DNA of 64,000 nucleotides from Streptomyces sp. A1136 (lineage in GTDB: Bacteria > Actinomycetota > Actinomycetes > Streptomycetales > Streptomycetaceae), in NCBI RefSeq assembly GCF_004795055.1, contig NZ_SSBJ01000002.1, positions 124,001 through 188,000 of the forward strand. Reading direction: 5' to 3'. The position numbers and the translations under genes are program-made. Below the pieces are notes generated by a model. It searched no databases and was not told where the DNA came from. It was given only the letters and a program-made list of their open reading frames with translations. This document shows positions 39,705 through 52,221 of this stretch, piece by piece (the stretch's first letter is position 1; every line of letters begins with the position of its first letter).

Positions 39705-40964
39705 TCAGGCCAGTTTCGCCCGCAGCACCTCGACCACCTCGGCCACGGCGACCGGGCTCTGCTCGCCGGACTCCATGTCCTTGAGCTGCACCACGCCCTC
39801 GGCGAGGTCCCGGTCGCCCGCGACGATCGCGAAGCGGGCGCCCGAGCGGTTCGCGTCCTTCATCGCGCCCTTGAGTCCCTTGCCGCCGTACGAGATGTCA
39901 GCCGCGACTCCGGCCCGGCGCAGCTCGGTCACGAGCCCGAAGAGCGTCGGCTTGGCCTCGCCCAGCGCCACCGCGAAGACCGAGGTGGCCGCCGGGATGT
40001 CCAGCTCGATGCCCTCCGCCTCCAGCGCGAGCACGGTGCGGTCCACGCCCAGCGCCCAACCCACGGACGGCAGCGCCGGGCCGCCGATCATCTCGGACAG
40101 GCCGTCGTAGCGGCCGCCGCCGCCGACCGCCGACTGGGAGCCGAGACCGTCGTGCACGAACTCGAAGGTGGTGCGCGTGTAGTAGTCCAGGCCGCGCACC
40201 AGCTTCTCGTCGTCCTCGAAGGCGACGCCGGCCGCCGTCACGAGCGCCCGGACCTCCTCGTGGTACGCCTTGCAGGCGTCGCACAGGTAGTCGCGCAGCA
40301 TCGGCGCGCCGACCAGCTGCTTCTGTACCTCGTCCCGCTTGTCGTCCAGGACGCGCAGCGGGTTGATCTCGGCGCGGCGCACGGTGTCCGCGTCGAGGTC
40401 CAGCCCGCGCAGGAAGGACTGGAGCGCCTCCCGGTACACCGGGCGGCACTCCTTGTCGCCCAGCGAGTTCAGCAGGATGCGGAAGTCGCGCAGCCCCAGG
40501 GTGCGGTAGGCCTGGTCGGCGAGGATGATCAGCTCGGCGTCCAGCGCCGGGTCCTCGGCGCCGATCGCCTCGGCGCCGACCTGCGAGAAGTGGCGGTAGC
40601 GGCCCTTCTGCGCCCGCTCGTAGCGGTAGTACGAACCGGAGTACCAGAGCTTGACGGGCAGGCCGCCGAGCTTGTGCAGGTTGCCCTGGAGCGCCGCGCG
40701 CAGTACGGACGCGGTGCCCTCGGGGCGCAGGGCCAGCTCGTCGCCGCCCTTGGTCGTGAGCGTGTACATCTCCTTGCTCACGATGTCCGTGGACTCGCCG
40801 ACACCGCGCGAGAACAGCTCGACGTTCTCGAAGCCCGGGGTCTCGACGTACCCGTACCCGGAGTTCCTCAAGGGGGCGGAGATCGCCTCCCGCACCGCCA
40901 GGAAGGTGGCGGAACGGGGCGGCAGCAGGTCGTACGTGCCCTTGGGAGCCTGAAAAGTACTCAC
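39705..40964 (-). CDS. hisS: histidyl-tRNA synthetase
   Basis: 419 aa from GTG 40964 ([13 protein letters not shown] is the family N-terminus); the longer frame belongs to an overlap with the upstream hydrolase. Class II motifs: [13 protein letters not shown] (motif 2 region) and the histidine-A motif [15 protein letters not shown], with [14 protein letters not shown] (motif 3). A C-terminal anticodon-binding domain follows. The start is 10 bp past the stop of the metallo-hydrolase gene, so the two are probably co-transcribed. Confidence 0.96.
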   Translation of the reverse strand: MSTFQAPKGTYDLLPPRSATFLAVREAISAPLRNSGYGYVETPGFENVELFSRGVGESTDIVSKEMYTLTTKGGDELALRPEGTASVLRAALQGNLHKLGGLPVKLWYSGSYYRYERAQKGRYRHFSQVGAEAIGAEDPALDAELIILADQAYRTLGLRDFRILLNSLGDKECRPVYREALQSFLRGLDLDADTVRRAEINPLRVLDDKRDEVQKQLVGAPMLRDYLCDACKAYHEEVRALVTAAGVAFEDDEKLVRGLDYYTRTTFEFVHDGLGSQSAVGGGGRYDGLSEMIGGPALPSVGWALGVDRTVLALEAEGIELDIPAATSVFAVALGEAKPTLFGLVTELRRAGVAADISYGGKGLKGAMKDANRSGARFAIVAGDRDLAEGVVQLKDMESGEQSPVAVAEVVEVLRAKLA

Positions 40965-40974
40965 GAAATTCTCG

Positions 40975-41685
40975 TCACATTCCTCGTCGTGGGACGGCCG
41001 CGCCGTCCCCCAGGCCGGCGGCGACGTCCCGCAGGTACGGGTTGGTCGCGCGCTCGCGGCCGATGGTGGTCTGGGGACCGTGGCCGGACAGCACCACCGT
41101 GGAGTCGTCCAGCGGCAGGCACACGCGGGCCAGCGACCGGAGCATCTCGGCGTGGGAGCCACCGGGCAGGTCGGTACGTCCGACGGAGCCGGCGAAGAGC
41201 AGGTCGCCCGAGAAGAAGACCGACGGGATGTCGGCCGCCTCGGGCATCCTGAAGGTCACCGACCCCTTGGTATGTCCGGGCGCGTGGGCCACCGAGAAGT
41301 CCATCCCGGCCAGCCTCAGGTCCGCCCCGTCGGTCAACTCGCGGACGTCGTCCGGTTCGCCGATGGTCAGCTCGCCCATGAGCGGCATCCCGATGGAACG
41401 CCCGAGGGCCTTCTCCGGGTCGCTCATCATGTAGCGGTCCTCGGGGTGGATCCAGGCCGGTACGTCGTGTGCCCCGCACACCGGGACCACCGAGGCCACA
41501 TGATCGATGTGGCCGTGGGTGAGGACCACCGCGACGGGCTTGAGCCGGTGCTTCCTCAGCGTGTCCTCGACGCCCTGGGCCGCCTGGTGGCCCGGGTCGA
41601 TGACGACGCACTCCTCACCGGCGGCGGGGGCGACCACATAGCAGTTGGTCCCCCAGGCCCCTGCGGGGAACCCGGCAATCAGCAC
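40975..41685 (-). CDS. MBL-fold metallohydrolase (glyoxalase II-like)
   Basis: 236 aa from GTG 41685, which has GAGGACGAAC upstream; a TTG at 41697 is an alternative. Zinc-site motifs are complete: [11 protein letters not shown] (HxHxDH), APGHTKGSV, and [19 protein letters not shown], plus a C-terminal [12 protein letters not shown]. This is the YcbL/glyoxalase-II-like group, thiolester hydrolases of uncertain substrate. Paired with hisS, as in many actinobacteria. Confidence 0.92.
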   Translation of the reverse strand: MLIAGFPAGAWGTNCYVVAPAAGEECVVIDPGHQAAQGVEDTLRKHRLKPVAVVLTHGHIDHVASVVPVCGAHDVPAWIHPEDRYMMSDPEKALGRSIGMPLMGELTIGEPDDVRELTDGADLRLAGMDFSVAHAPGHTKGSVTFRMPEAADIPSVFFSGDLLFAGSVGRTDLPGGSHAEMLRSLARVCLPLDDSTVVLSGHGPQTTIGRERATNPYLRDVAAGLGDGAAVPRRGM

Positions 41686-41848
41686 GTTCGTCCTCAATCG
41701 TCGTCCGGCGGGAGCTCGGGCGGCGCGCTCGGGGCGCGACGCCGCTGCTCAGAGCCTACCGGCGCGGCTCATGACACAGCGAACCCATATACGGTACGGC
41801 CTAACCCAGCCCGGACAGCGGTACCAGAGACGCACAAGGAGACGACCG

Positions 41849-42628
41849 GTGGTCAGCAGCGATCAGCGTCGGCGACAGCTCGCCAGGGAGAAGTACGAGC
41901 GCCAGCAGAAGCGGCGGGCGGAGGCCCGGCAGAAGGCGCGCCGCCGTGCGGCGGTGATCGGCGCGGCCGTGGCCGTGGTGGTCGCGACGCTGGTCGGCCT
42001 CGTGGCGGGCGGCGTCTTCGACTCCAAGGACAAGAAGCCCGAGGCGTCGGCCACCCCCTCGCCGTCCGCGTCCCCGACCCCGAAGCAGTCCCCGCCGGCC
42101 ATGACGATCGACGACAAGGCGAAGTACACCTTCGCCCTGAAGACGAGCGCGGGCGACGTGAACTTCCAGATGGACGCGTCCAAGACCCCCCAGACGGTCA
42201 ACTCGTTCAAGTCGCTCGCCGACAAGGGCTTCTTCGACAACACCAAGTGCCACCGCCTGGTCACCGGCGGCATCTTCGTGCTCCAGTGCGGTGACCCGCA
42301 GGGCACCGGCATGGGCGGCCCCGGCTACACGATCCCGGACGAGAACCTCGACTCCCTCGGCAAGCCGAACGACCAGGGTCAGGTGATCTACCCGGCGGGC
42401 ACGGTGGCGATGGCCAACACCGGACAGCCGGGGACCGGCGGCAGCCAGTTCTTCCTCGTGTACAAGGACAGCCCGCTGGCTCCCTCGTACACCCCCTTCG
42501 GCAAGATCGACGCGGCCGGTCTCAAGGTCGTGGAGGACATCGCGAAGGCGGGGACGGCGGACGGTGCGCAGGACGGCGCCCCCAAGAATCCGGTGACCAT
42601 CCAGAAGGGCACCGTCACCAAGGACTGA
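41849..42628 (+). CDS. membrane-anchored cyclophilin-type peptidyl-prolyl isomerase
   Basis: 259 aa from GTG 41849 behind AAGGAGACGACC. A very basic N-terminus (REKYERQQKRRAEARQKARR) precedes one transmembrane segment at ~35-57, then a Ser/Pro/Thr-rich linker. The cyclophilin domain starts at YTFALKTSAGDVNFQMD and includes NSFKSLADKGFFDNTKCHRL and GGSQFFLVYKD. It probably isomerises prolines in exported proteins outside the membrane. Divergent from the MBL hydrolase with 163 bp between starts. Confidence 0.93.
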   Translation: MVSSDQRRRQLAREKYERQQKRRAEARQKARRRAAVIGAAVAVVVATLVGLVAGGVFDSKDKKPEASATPSPSASPTPKQSPPAMTIDDKAKYTFALKTSAGDVNFQMDASKTPQTVNSFKSLADKGFFDNTKCHRLVTGGIFVLQCGDPQGTGMGGPGYTIPDENLDSLGKPNDQGQVIYPAGTVAMANTGQPGTGGSQFFLVYKDSPLAPSYTPFGKIDAAGLKVVEDIAKAGTADGAQDGAPKNPVTIQKGTVTKD

Positions 42629-42823
42629 CCCGGGCCGGGGAAGCGGTGACCGGACGCGGCCGGCCTCCGCCCGTACGTCGATATTGCGTCGTGCGGGATG
42701 CGGACAGCCGGCCCGACGGTCGCCTATGTTGGCGTTGTGCAGGGCGGGCGCGGCCCGCCCCAGGAAACTGTGGACGATGCCCGGGGGCGAACCCCTCGCG
42801 AGGCATCAGGTGGAGGAGGCGCT

Positions 42824-44053
42824 GTGAGCAGCGACCCGTGGGGCCGAGTCGACGAGACCGGCACCGTGTACGTGCGTACTGCCGAGGGCGAGCAGGTCGT
42901 CGGCTCTTGGCAGGCGGGCACCCCTGAGGAGGCCCTGGCCTACTTCGAGCGCAAGTACGAGGGCCTGGTGGTCGAGATCGGCCTCCTCGAACGGCGGGTG
43001 CGGACCACCGATCTGTCCGCCAAGGACGCCCAGACGGCGATCGACCACCTGCGCACGCAGGTGGACGAGCACCACGCCGTGGGCGACCTCGGCGCGCTGC
43101 GCGTGCGGCTGGACAAGCTGGTCGCGACGGTGGAGTCGCGGCGCGAGGAGCGCAAGGTCCAGAAGGCGAAGCAGGCGGACGAGGCCCGGGCGGCCAAGGA
43201 CGCGCTGGTCACCGAGGCCGAGGAGCTGGCGCAGAGCGACCAGTGGCGCAGCGCCGGCGAGCGGCTGCGCGCCCTGGTGGACATCTGGAAGGGGCTGCCC
43301 CGACTCGACCGCAAGTCGGACGACGAGCTGTGGCACCGCTTCTCGCACGCCCGCTCCGCGTTCTCCAAGCGTCGCAAGGCGCACTTCGCCTCGCTGGACG
43401 CGCAGCGCGAGGAGGCCCGCAAGGCCAAGGAGAAGCTGGTCGCGGAGGCCGAGTCGCTGTCGAAGTCCACGGACTGGGGCCCGACGGCCGCCCGCTACCG
43501 CGAGCTGATGGAGAGCTGGAAGGCCGCGGGCAGGGCGCAGCGGGAGGCGGAGGACGACCTGTGGAACCGCTTCCGCGGTGCGCAGGACGTGTTCTTCGCG
43601 GCCCGCAGCGAGGTCTTCGCGGAGCGCGACGCCGAGCAGGTGGAGAACCTCAAGCTGAAGGAGGAGCTGGCCGAGGAGGCCGAGAAGCTCGTCCCGGTGA
43701 CGGACCTGAAGGCGGCCCGGGCCGCCTTCCGCTCCCTCAACGAGCGCTGGGAGGCCATCGGCCACGTCCCGCGTGACGCGCGCCCCAAGGTCGAGGGCCG
43801 GATGCACGCGGTGGAGCGGGCCATCCAGGAGGCCGAGGAGGGCGAGTGGCGTCGTACGAACCCGGAGGCGCGGGCGCGTGCGGCCGGTCTGACGGGTCAG
43901 CTGCAGGCGGCGGTCGACAAGCTGCGCCAGCAGATCGACGCGGCCCGCGCCTCGGGCAACAACGCGAAGGCCGACAAGCTCTCCCGTGAGCTGGAGGGCC
44001 GCCAGGCCCTGCTGGACCAGGCCCTCAAGGGCCTGGAGGAGTTCGGGGGCTGA
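42824..44053 (+). CDS. DUF349 domain coiled-coil protein
   Basis: 409 aa from GTG 42824 behind GGAGGAGGCGCT. An N-terminal beta segment (GTVYVRTAEGEQVVGSWQAG) precedes a long, highly charged helical body. Three DUF349 repeats are recognisable by the pattern W...R..L...WK..GR..R..E..LW.RF: WRSAGERLRALVDIWKGLPR, WGPTAARYRELMESWKAAGR, and AARAAFRSLNERWEAIGHV. The C-terminus is another coiled coil. Cytosolic; molecular function unknown. The 195-bp upstream gap holds a TATGTT -10-like hexamer and nothing else I recognise. Confidence 0.9.
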   Translation: MSSDPWGRVDETGTVYVRTAEGEQVVGSWQAGTPEEALAYFERKYEGLVVEIGLLERRVRTTDLSAKDAQTAIDHLRTQVDEHHAVGDLGALRVRLDKLVATVESRREERKVQKAKQADEARAAKDALVTEAEELAQSDQWRSAGERLRALVDIWKGLPRLDRKSDDELWHRFSHARSAFSKRRKAHFASLDAQREEARKAKEKLVAEAESLSKSTDWGPTAARYRELMESWKAAGRAQREAEDDLWNRFRGAQDVFFAARSEVFAERDAEQVENLKLKEELAEEAEKLVPVTDLKAARAAFRSLNERWEAIGHVPRDARPKVEGRMHAVERAIQEAEEGEWRRTNPEARARAAGLTGQLQAAVDKLRQQIDAARASGNNAKADKLSRELEGRQALLDQALKGLEEFGG

Positions 44054-44071
44054 CGCCCCGGCGGACGTGTG

Positions 44072-44109
44072 CGACGGGCACCACCGGAGGTTTCCGGTGG
44101 TGCCCGTCG
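44072..44109. terminator. bidirectional terminator between DUF349 gene and relA
   Basis: A perfect 17-bp stem (44072-44088 with 44093-44109) and a GGTT loop, centred in the 97-bp convergent gap. It should work in both directions. Confidence 0.9.
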
Positions 44110-44150
44110 TCGTGTCCCGCCCTCGTCGGCCGCCGCTCACGGCCCTGCCG

Positions 44151-46613
<2,463 letters not shown>

Positions 46614-46761
46614 GAGCGCTCCTTGGGGGTCCCCCCGGACGGGGTCCGGGGGAGGATCCGGGGCCCCGGTCAGGTCCGGATAACCCATGGTAGCGAGGGT
46701 TGCGTCCCCTCGTTCTCCGAGCCTCCTCCCGATGCGGGCAGCGGCCGCGTACGCGAAAGCG

Positions 46762-46791
46762 GCGGGCACCCGGAAGATCCCGGATACCCGC
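46762..46791 (-). terminator. apt (sec-apt unit) terminator
   Basis: GCGGGCACCCGG (46762-46773) and CCGGATACCCGC (46780-46791) form a 12-bp stem on the minus-strand RNA with two G-U pairs and a 6-nt loop, 22 bp past the apt stop. Confidence 0.75.
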
Positions 46792-46812
46792 CGCCGCGGC
46801 GCGTCGGCGCCG

Positions 46813-47364
46813 TCAGACCACGATCAGCGCGTCCAGCGGGGCGCCGCCCAGAGCGGGCTCCAGCTTCGCGCGGCCGGGCAGGAAGGACAGCTCCATCAGG
46901 ACCGCCACTCCCGCCACCTCGGCGCCCGCCCGCCGGATCAGCGACAGCGAGGCCTCCGCGGTGCCACCGGTGGCCAGGACGTCGTCGATGACCATGACCC
47001 GGTCACCGATGGCCAGGTCCTCGGCGTGGACCTCGATCTCCGCGGTCCCGTATTCCAGGTCGTAGGCCTGCCCGAGGGTCGCCCCCGGCAGCTTGCCGGC
47101 CTTGCGGACCGGCACGAAGCCGATGCCGGCCTGCACGGCCACGGGCGCCGCCAGGATGAACCCGCGCGCCTCCAGCCCGACGATCTTCGTCGCGCCGTAC
47201 CGCACCGCCAGTTCCGCCAGCGCGTCCGTCAGGGCCGCGAAGGCCTTCGGGTCGGCCAGCAGCGGGGTGATGTCCTTGAACGTCACGCCCGGCTTCGGGT
47301 AGTCCGCCACGTCCTTGATCTTGGAGAGGAGCAGCTCGCGCACCTCTGTCGTGCAGGCGGTCAT
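46813..47364 (-). CDS. apt: adenine phosphoribosyltransferase
   Basis: 183 aa from ATG 47364, overlapping the secF stop by 4 bp (ATGA). PRPP-binding motif [18 protein letters not shown], plus [15 protein letters not shown] and [13 protein letters not shown], define the enzyme. It salvages adenine to AMP. The secD-secF-apt-relA order is conserved in actinobacteria; here a terminator separates apt from relA. Confidence 0.96.
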   Translation of the reverse strand: MTACTTEVRELLLSKIKDVADYPKPGVTFKDITPLLADPKAFAALTDALAELAVRYGATKIVGLEARGFILAAPVAVQAGIGFVPVRKAGKLPGATLGQAYDLEYGTAEIEVHAEDLAIGDRVMVIDDVLATGGTAEASLSLIRRAGAEVAGVAVLMELSFLPGRAKLEPALGGAPLDALIVV

Positions 47365-48422
47365 CGGCGCCGCCGTCCCGGGCCCTGGCCCTGTGCGACG
47401 ACCTGCGGGCCGTCCTCGGCCTCGTACCCGTCGTCCGGGGACTCGCCCTTGGCCGCGGCGGCCGCCCGCTTCGCGAGGACCCGCTTGCGCAGGGCCTTCA
47501 TCGCAGGCTCGCGCTCCTTGAGGTCGACGACCAGCGGGGTCGCGATGAAGATCGAGGAGTACGCACCGGCCGCCAGACCCACGAACAGCGACAGCGAGAT
47601 GTCGTTGAGCATGCCCGCGCCCAGGAAGCCGCCGCCGATGAACAGCAGCGCGCCGACCGGGAGCAGCGCCACGACCGTGGTGTTGATCGAGCGGACCAGG
47701 GTGCCGTTGATGCTGCGGTTGGCGATCTCGCTGAACGTGTAGCGGGTCTGCTTGGTGATGTCCTTCGAACCCTCCTTGAGACCGTCGAAGACGACGACGG
47801 TGTCGTAGAGGGAGTAACCGAGGATCGTCAGCAGACCGATCACGGTGCCCGGCGTGACCTCGAACCCGACGAGCGCGTACACGCCGACGGTGATGGTGAG
47901 GTCGTGGATCAACGCGACGAGCGCCGCCACCGCCATCCGCCACTCGAAGGCGATGGCGAGGTAGAGCACCACGAGGATCATGAAGATGCCGAGGCCGGTC
48001 CAGGCCTTGTTCGCGATCTGCTCGCCCCAGCTGGGGCCGACCAGGTCGGCGTTGATCTGGTTCGCGTCGACCTTGAGGTCGGTCGCGAGCTGCTTCTTCA
48101 CGCCGGCCGCGTCGTCGGTGTTCAGACCCGAGATCTGGATCCGCATGCCACCGGTGCCGAGCTCCTGGACGATCGCCTCGTGACCGGAGGCCTTCTTGGC
48201 GTCCTCCGTCACGTTGGCGACCGAGACGGCCGTCTTCGGGGTGGTGAAGACGGCACCGCCCTTGAACTCGATGCCCATGTTGAGGCCCTGTACGGCCAGG
48301 GCCACGATCGCCGTGATGGTGATCAGGATGGAAACGCCGTACCAGAGGAAACGCTTGCCGACGAAGTCGTATCCGACCTCACCGCGGTACAGCCTGGCGC
48401 CGAGATCTCCCAGCTTCGACAT
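47361..48422 (-). CDS. secF: protein translocase subunit SecF
   Basis: 353 aa with six transmembrane segments. Conserved SecF segments: GIEFKGGAVFTTPKT, the first periplasmic domain, VLYLAIAFEWRMAVAALVA, and the D-rich VGLLTILGYSLYDTVVVFD motif of the RND-like core. A basic C-terminal tail (KALRKRVLAKRAAAAAK) is cytosolic. With SecD and YajC it uses proton-motive force to aid protein export. The ATG follows the secD stop by 1 bp. Confidence 0.96.
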   Translation of the reverse strand: MSKLGDLGARLYRGEVGYDFVGKRFLWYGVSILITITAIVALAVQGLNMGIEFKGGAVFTTPKTAVSVANVTEDAKKASGHEAIVQELGTGGMRIQISGLNTDDAAGVKKQLATDLKVDANQINADLVGPSWGEQIANKAWTGLGIFMILVVLYLAIAFEWRMAVAALVALIHDLTITVGVYALVGFEVTPGTVIGLLTILGYSLYDTVVVFDGLKEGSKDITKQTRYTFSEIANRSINGTLVRSINTTVVALLPVGALLFIGGGFLGAGMLNDISLSLFVGLAAGAYSSIFIATPLVVDLKEREPAMKALRKRVLAKRAAAAAKGESPDDGYEAEDGPQVVAQGQGPGRRRR

Positions 48423-48423
48423 C

Positions 48424-50241
48424 TCACGCCTCCTTTGCGTCGACGGGGGCGGGCACGGCGGCGGCGGTCGCTCCGCCGGCGCTACGGCGGGACCGGCGCA
48501 GCGGCGGCTTGGCGCCGAGGCGCTTGGGGTCCAGCCCGGACCACGGGTGGCCGCTGGAGAAGAACTTCGTACGCGCCAGCAGGGTCATGACCGGCTTGGT
48601 GAAGAGGAACACCACGACCACGTCGAGCAGGGTGGTCAGACCCAGCGTGAAGGCGAAGCCCTGCACCTTGCCGACGGTGACGATGAACAGCACCGCGGCG
48701 GCGAGGAAGGACACGAAGTCGGAGACCAGGATGGTGCGCCGGGCCCTCGGCCACGCGCGTTCCACCGCGGGACGCAGGGTGCGGCCCTCGCGGATCTCGT
48801 CGCGGATGCGCTCGAAGTACACGATGAACGAGTCCGCGGTGATGCCGATCGCGACGATGGCACCGCAGACCGCGGGCAGGTTCAGCGCGAACCCGATGCC
48901 CTTGCCGAGCAGCGCCATGATCGTGTAGGTGAGGATCGCCGAGACCAGGAGGCTGACGATGGCGATGAAGGCCAGACCCCGGTAGTACACGAGTAGGTAG
49001 ATCACGACGAGCGCGAGGCCGATGGCGCCCGCGATGAGGCCGGCCTGGAGCTGCTCGCTGCCGAGCGCGGGGGTGACGGTGGTGACGCTGTCCTCCTGGA
49101 AGGAGAGCGGCAGCGCGCCGTACGACAGCATGTTGCCCAGGTCCTGGGCGGACTGCTGGGTGAAGCCGCCCGAGATCTCGGCGTTGCCGCCGGTCAGCGC
49201 CTGGCTCACGGACGGGTCGGAGATGACCTGGCCGTCGAGCACGATGGCGAACTGGTTCTGCGGGGACTGCTTGGTGGCGAGCTCACCGGTGACCTTGGCG
49301 AACTTGTCGGCGCCCTTGTCGGTGAACTGCATCGTGACGATCCACTGGGCGGTCTGCGGGTTGATCGCGCCCTTGGCGTTGTCCACGTCCTGGCCGTTGA
49401 CCGCGGCCGGGCCGAGCACCCACTTGCCCCAGGTGGTGCCGCGCTTGCCGCAGGCGAGCGTCGGGTCCTCGGGCTTGACGTCCTTGCCCACCGTGGCGCG
49501 CTGCTTCTCGTCGTTGCAGTCCAGCGCGGCGAACTTCGCCTGGAGGTCCGCGACGGCGGCATCGGCGCCCGAGGGGGTCGGGACCGGGGTCGGCGCCTTG
49601 TCGTCTGCCTTCTTCGACTCGCTCGCCGAGGGCGAGGGAGTGGGGCTGGGCGCACCCGGGGCCTTGAGGGCCTCGCTGAGCACACGTCCCTGGGAAGTGG
49701 CGCTGGACGACGGGGTGGCCGAGGAGCCGGGCTTGCCGTTCTCCGCCTTGGGGGCGCCGGAACCGCTCGCCGAGGGGCTCGGGGCACCGCTCGTGGAGGG
49801 ACTCGGCGTCGTCTGCGGGGCGGCCGGGGCACCGTCGGCGAAGGCCAGGACGGGGCGGAAGTACAGCTGGGCGGTGGTACCGACCTGCTCGCGCGCCTGC
49901 TGCTCGTTCATCCCGCGGGGGATGTTCACGATGATGTGGTCGCGGCCCTGCGTCTGGACCTCGGCCTCGGAGACGCCGAGACCGTTGACGCGGCGCTCGA
50001 TGATGCCGACCGCCGTGTTCATGTTGGTCTCGTTGACCGCGTCCGGCTTGCCGGGCTCGCTCTTGGCCTTGAGCGTGATGCTCGTGCCGCCCGCGAGGTC
50101 GATGCCCAGCCGGGGCGTCGTCTGCTTCGTGAGGAACATCCCCGCGGTGAGCGCCACCATCGCGATCAGGATGATGGCCAGGGCGCGCCCCGGCCTCCCC
50201 TGAGCCCCCGTGGGCCGCCGGCCCTTCTTCGGTGCTGCCAC
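48424..50241 (-). CDS. secD: protein translocase subunit SecD with Ser/Pro/Ala-rich insertion
   Basis: 605 aa. TM1 lies at ~18-36. The P1 head domain (RLGIDLAGGTSITL, IERRVNGLGVSEAEVQ) is interrupted at ~138-226 by a Ser/Pro/Ala-rich low-complexity stretch not present in E. coli SecD. Five C-terminal transmembrane helices follow, with ADSFIVYFERIRDEIREG as the RND motif. Works with SecF in Sec-dependent export. Its start is 153 bp after the yajC stop. Confidence 0.95.
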   Translation of the reverse strand: MAAPKKGRRPTGAQGRPGRALAIILIAMVALTAGMFLTKQTTPRLGIDLAGGTSITLKAKSEPGKPDAVNETNMNTAVGIIERRVNGLGVSEAEVQTQGRDHIIVNIPRGMNEQQAREQVGTTAQLYFRPVLAFADGAPAAPQTTPSPSTSGAPSPSASGSGAPKAENGKPGSSATPSSSATSQGRVLSEALKAPGAPSPTPSPSASESKKADDKAPTPVPTPSGADAAVADLQAKFAALDCNDEKQRATVGKDVKPEDPTLACGKRGTTWGKWVLGPAAVNGQDVDNAKGAINPQTAQWIVTMQFTDKGADKFAKVTGELATKQSPQNQFAIVLDGQVISDPSVSQALTGGNAEISGGFTQQSAQDLGNMLSYGALPLSFQEDSVTTVTPALGSEQLQAGLIAGAIGLALVVIYLLVYYRGLAFIAIVSLLVSAILTYTIMALLGKGIGFALNLPAVCGAIVAIGITADSFIVYFERIRDEIREGRTLRPAVERAWPRARRTILVSDFVSFLAAAVLFIVTVGKVQGFAFTLGLTTLLDVVVVFLFTKPVMTLLARTKFFSSGHPWSGLDPKRLGAKPPLRRSRRSAGGATAAAVPAPVDAKEA

Positions 50242-50394
50242 CTTGTCGTATCTCCCTGTCCAACCGCCCCGCGCCGGGTCAGCGCGCGGACGGCCACGAA
50301 ATGTGTGGTGGGGACCCCTGCCCCCCGCAGAAGTGTCGCTGACGGGGGCCGCGCCGGCCGCCGGTCAGGCGCCGTCGCGGTCCCCGGCCGGTCG

Positions 50395-50877
50395 CTACTT
50401 GGCGCCGGCCTCGCCGTCGGTCTTGCCGTCCTTCGGCTCGTCGCCCTTGGGCTCGTCCTTCTTGCCCAGGTCGAGCTTGGGAGCCTCGTCCTGGTCCTTG
50501 GAGAGGTCGGTCTTGACCGGCTCGTCCGTCTCGCCCGCGGTCAGCGAGGAGGCGTCGTCCGGTACGACCGGCGCGTCGCCGATCGGCTCATCGGTGATGC
50601 CGTGGACGATGCGGTTGTACTCCGCGTCCTCCAGGACCGCGCCGATGGCGTTCTTGGCGTAGATCGCGTGGACACCGGGGGCCACCTCAAGGGTGAGGGT
50701 GTCGTCGCCGATCTCCTTGACGGTGGCGTACATGCCGCCGATGGTGCGGACGCCGGTGCCGGGGGTCAGGTGCTCGCGCATCTGCGCGGCAGCCTGCTGC
50801 TTCTTCTTGGCGGAGCGGGTCATCAGGAACATCGCCCCGATGAGCACGATGAATGGGAGGAGCATGCCGATATTCAC
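50395..50877 (-). CDS. yajC: preprotein translocase subunit YajC
   Basis: 160 aa from GTG 50877. One N-terminal transmembrane segment (IGMLLPFIVLIGAMFLM) is followed by the YajC fold (PGTGVRTIGGMYATVKEIGDD, TLEVAPGVHAIYAKNAIGAV). The C-terminal ~60 residues are an acidic Lys/Asp/Glu/Pro tail longer than in E. coli. An upstream frame extension to 51102 would overlap ruvB and is not conserved. The 163 bp to ruvB likely holds its promoter, but no clear -35/-10 pair was found. Confidence 0.93.
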   Translation of the reverse strand: MNIGMLLPFIVLIGAMFLMTRSAKKKQQAAAQMREHLTPGTGVRTIGGMYATVKEIGDDTLTLEVAPGVHAIYAKNAIGAVLEDAEYNRIVHGITDEPIGDAPVVPDDASSLTAGETDEPVKTDLSKDQDEAPKLDLGKKDEPKGDEPKDGKTDGEAGAK

Positions 50878-51040
50878 GGGACGAAGATCCTTCGCACGAC
50901 CGCGCGGGAGGCGGCCTTTTCTACGGGGGTGGGCATACCGACCCGAAGGGTCGGCATCGGCGGAGTCTAGGCGAGTCCGCACCGATGGAACAACGCCCAG
51001 CATGGCACCGCGGTTCCTGGACGGTCGAACCTCCGCGCCG

Positions 51041-52099
51041 TCACGCCCCGAACAAGCCCTGTTGTCCGCTTGATCCACTGACGCCGTGCCCGGGCGGGAC
51101 AAGGCCCAGGTGAGCCCATGCGGCGGGGGTCGCGACCCGCCCGCGCGGGGTACGGGCCAGCAGGCCCTCCCGGACCAGGAAGGGCTCGGCCACCTCCTCG
51201 ACGGTCTCGCGTTCCTCGCCCACGGCGACGGCGAGGGTCGACAGGCCGACGGGCCCGCCGCCGAACAGCTTGAGCAGTGCCTCCAGCACGGCCCGGTCCA
51301 GCCGGTCGAGCCCGCGCGCGTCCACCTCGTAGACCTGGAGGGCCGTACCGGCGATCTCGCGGGTGATCACTCCGTCGGCCCGCACCTGGGCGTAGTCCCG
51401 GACTCGGCGCAGGAGGCGGTTGGCGATGCGCGGGGTGCCGCGCGAGCGTCCGGCGATCTCGGCGGCCCCGGCGGTGTCGATCTCCACGTCGAGGAGGCGG
51501 GCGGAGCGGTGGATGACGCGTTCCAGCTCCTCGGGGGCGTAGAACTCCATGTGCCCGGTGAAGCCGAACCGGTCGCGCAGCGGCGGCGGGAGCAGCCCGG
51601 CGCGGGTGGTCGCGCCGACCAGGGTGAAGGGCGGGAGTTCCAGCGGGATCGCGGTGGCGCCCGGGCCCTTGCCCACGATCACGTCGACGCGGAAGTCCTC
51701 CATGGCCATGTACAGCATCTCCTCGGCGGGCCGGGACATGCGGTGGATCTCGTCCAGGAAGAGCACCTCGCCCTCCTGGAGGGAGGAGAGGATCGCGGCG
51801 AGGTCTCCGGCGTGCTGGATGGCGGGGCCGGAGGTGATCCGGATGGGCGCGCCCATCTCGGCCGCGATGATCATGGAGAGGGTGGTCTTGCCGAGGCCGG
51901 GGGCGCCGGAGAGCAGGACGTGGTCGGCGGTGGCCCCGCGCTGGCGGGCGGCCTTGAGGACGAGGTCCAGCTGTTGGCGGACCTTCTCCTGGCCGACGAA
52001 CTCCCCGAGGTCCTTGGGGCGCAGGGCGGCCTCGACGGCGGTGTCCTCGCCGTCCGCCGCCGCCGCGACAATGCGGTCGCTCTCGTCGTCCCAGTTCAC
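51041..52099 (-). CDS. ruvB: Holliday junction branch migration helicase RuvB
   Basis: 352 aa, GTG start. Walker [19 protein letters not shown], Walker [20 protein letters not shown], sensor [20 protein letters not shown] and the C-terminal winged-helix ([20 protein letters not shown]) are intact. Hexameric motor of RuvAB. Follows ruvA after a 109-bp gap that includes a 9-bp hairpin over the ruvA stop. Confidence 0.97.
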   Translation of the reverse strand: MNWDDESDRIVAAAADGEDTAVEAALRPKDLGEFVGQEKVRQQLDLVLKAARQRGATADHVLLSGAPGLGKTTLSMIIAAEMGAPIRITSGPAIQHAGDLAAILSSLQEGEVLFLDEIHRMSRPAEEMLYMAMEDFRVDVIVGKGPGATAIPLELPPFTLVGATTRAGLLPPPLRDRFGFTGHMEFYAPEELERVIHRSARLLDVEIDTAGAAEIAGRSRGTPRIANRLLRRVRDYAQVRADGVITREIAGTALQVYEVDARGLDRLDRAVLEALLKLFGGGPVGLSTLAVAVGEERETVEEVAEPFLVREGLLARTPRGRVATPAAWAHLGLVPPGHGVSGSSGQQGLFGA

Positions 52100-52198
52100 G
52101 GTCTCAGTCTGCCTTCTCGGTTCGTACGGTGATCATCGTCCCGCTCGCGGCGGTGTCCGGTCCGGAGGGCCGGTCGGCGCGAACCGGTTCGACCCGGT

Positions 52199-52221
52199 CC
52201 GGGCCCGTTCAGCGGGCCCGG
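52199..52221 (-). promoter_or_regulatory. hairpin spanning the ruvA stop codon
   Basis: CCGGGCCCG (52199-52207) pairs with CGGGCCCGG (52213-52221), a 9-bp stem with a 5-nt loop that contains most of the ruvA TGA. It may stabilise the ruvCA message or slow ribosomes before ruvB; its role is a guess. Confidence 0.45.

Noticed and set aside
50878..51102. N-terminal extension of yajC into ruvB
   Set aside because: The extra residues are low-complexity Arg/Pro/Ser and overlap the ruvB 3' end; the YajC transmembrane start is at 50877.
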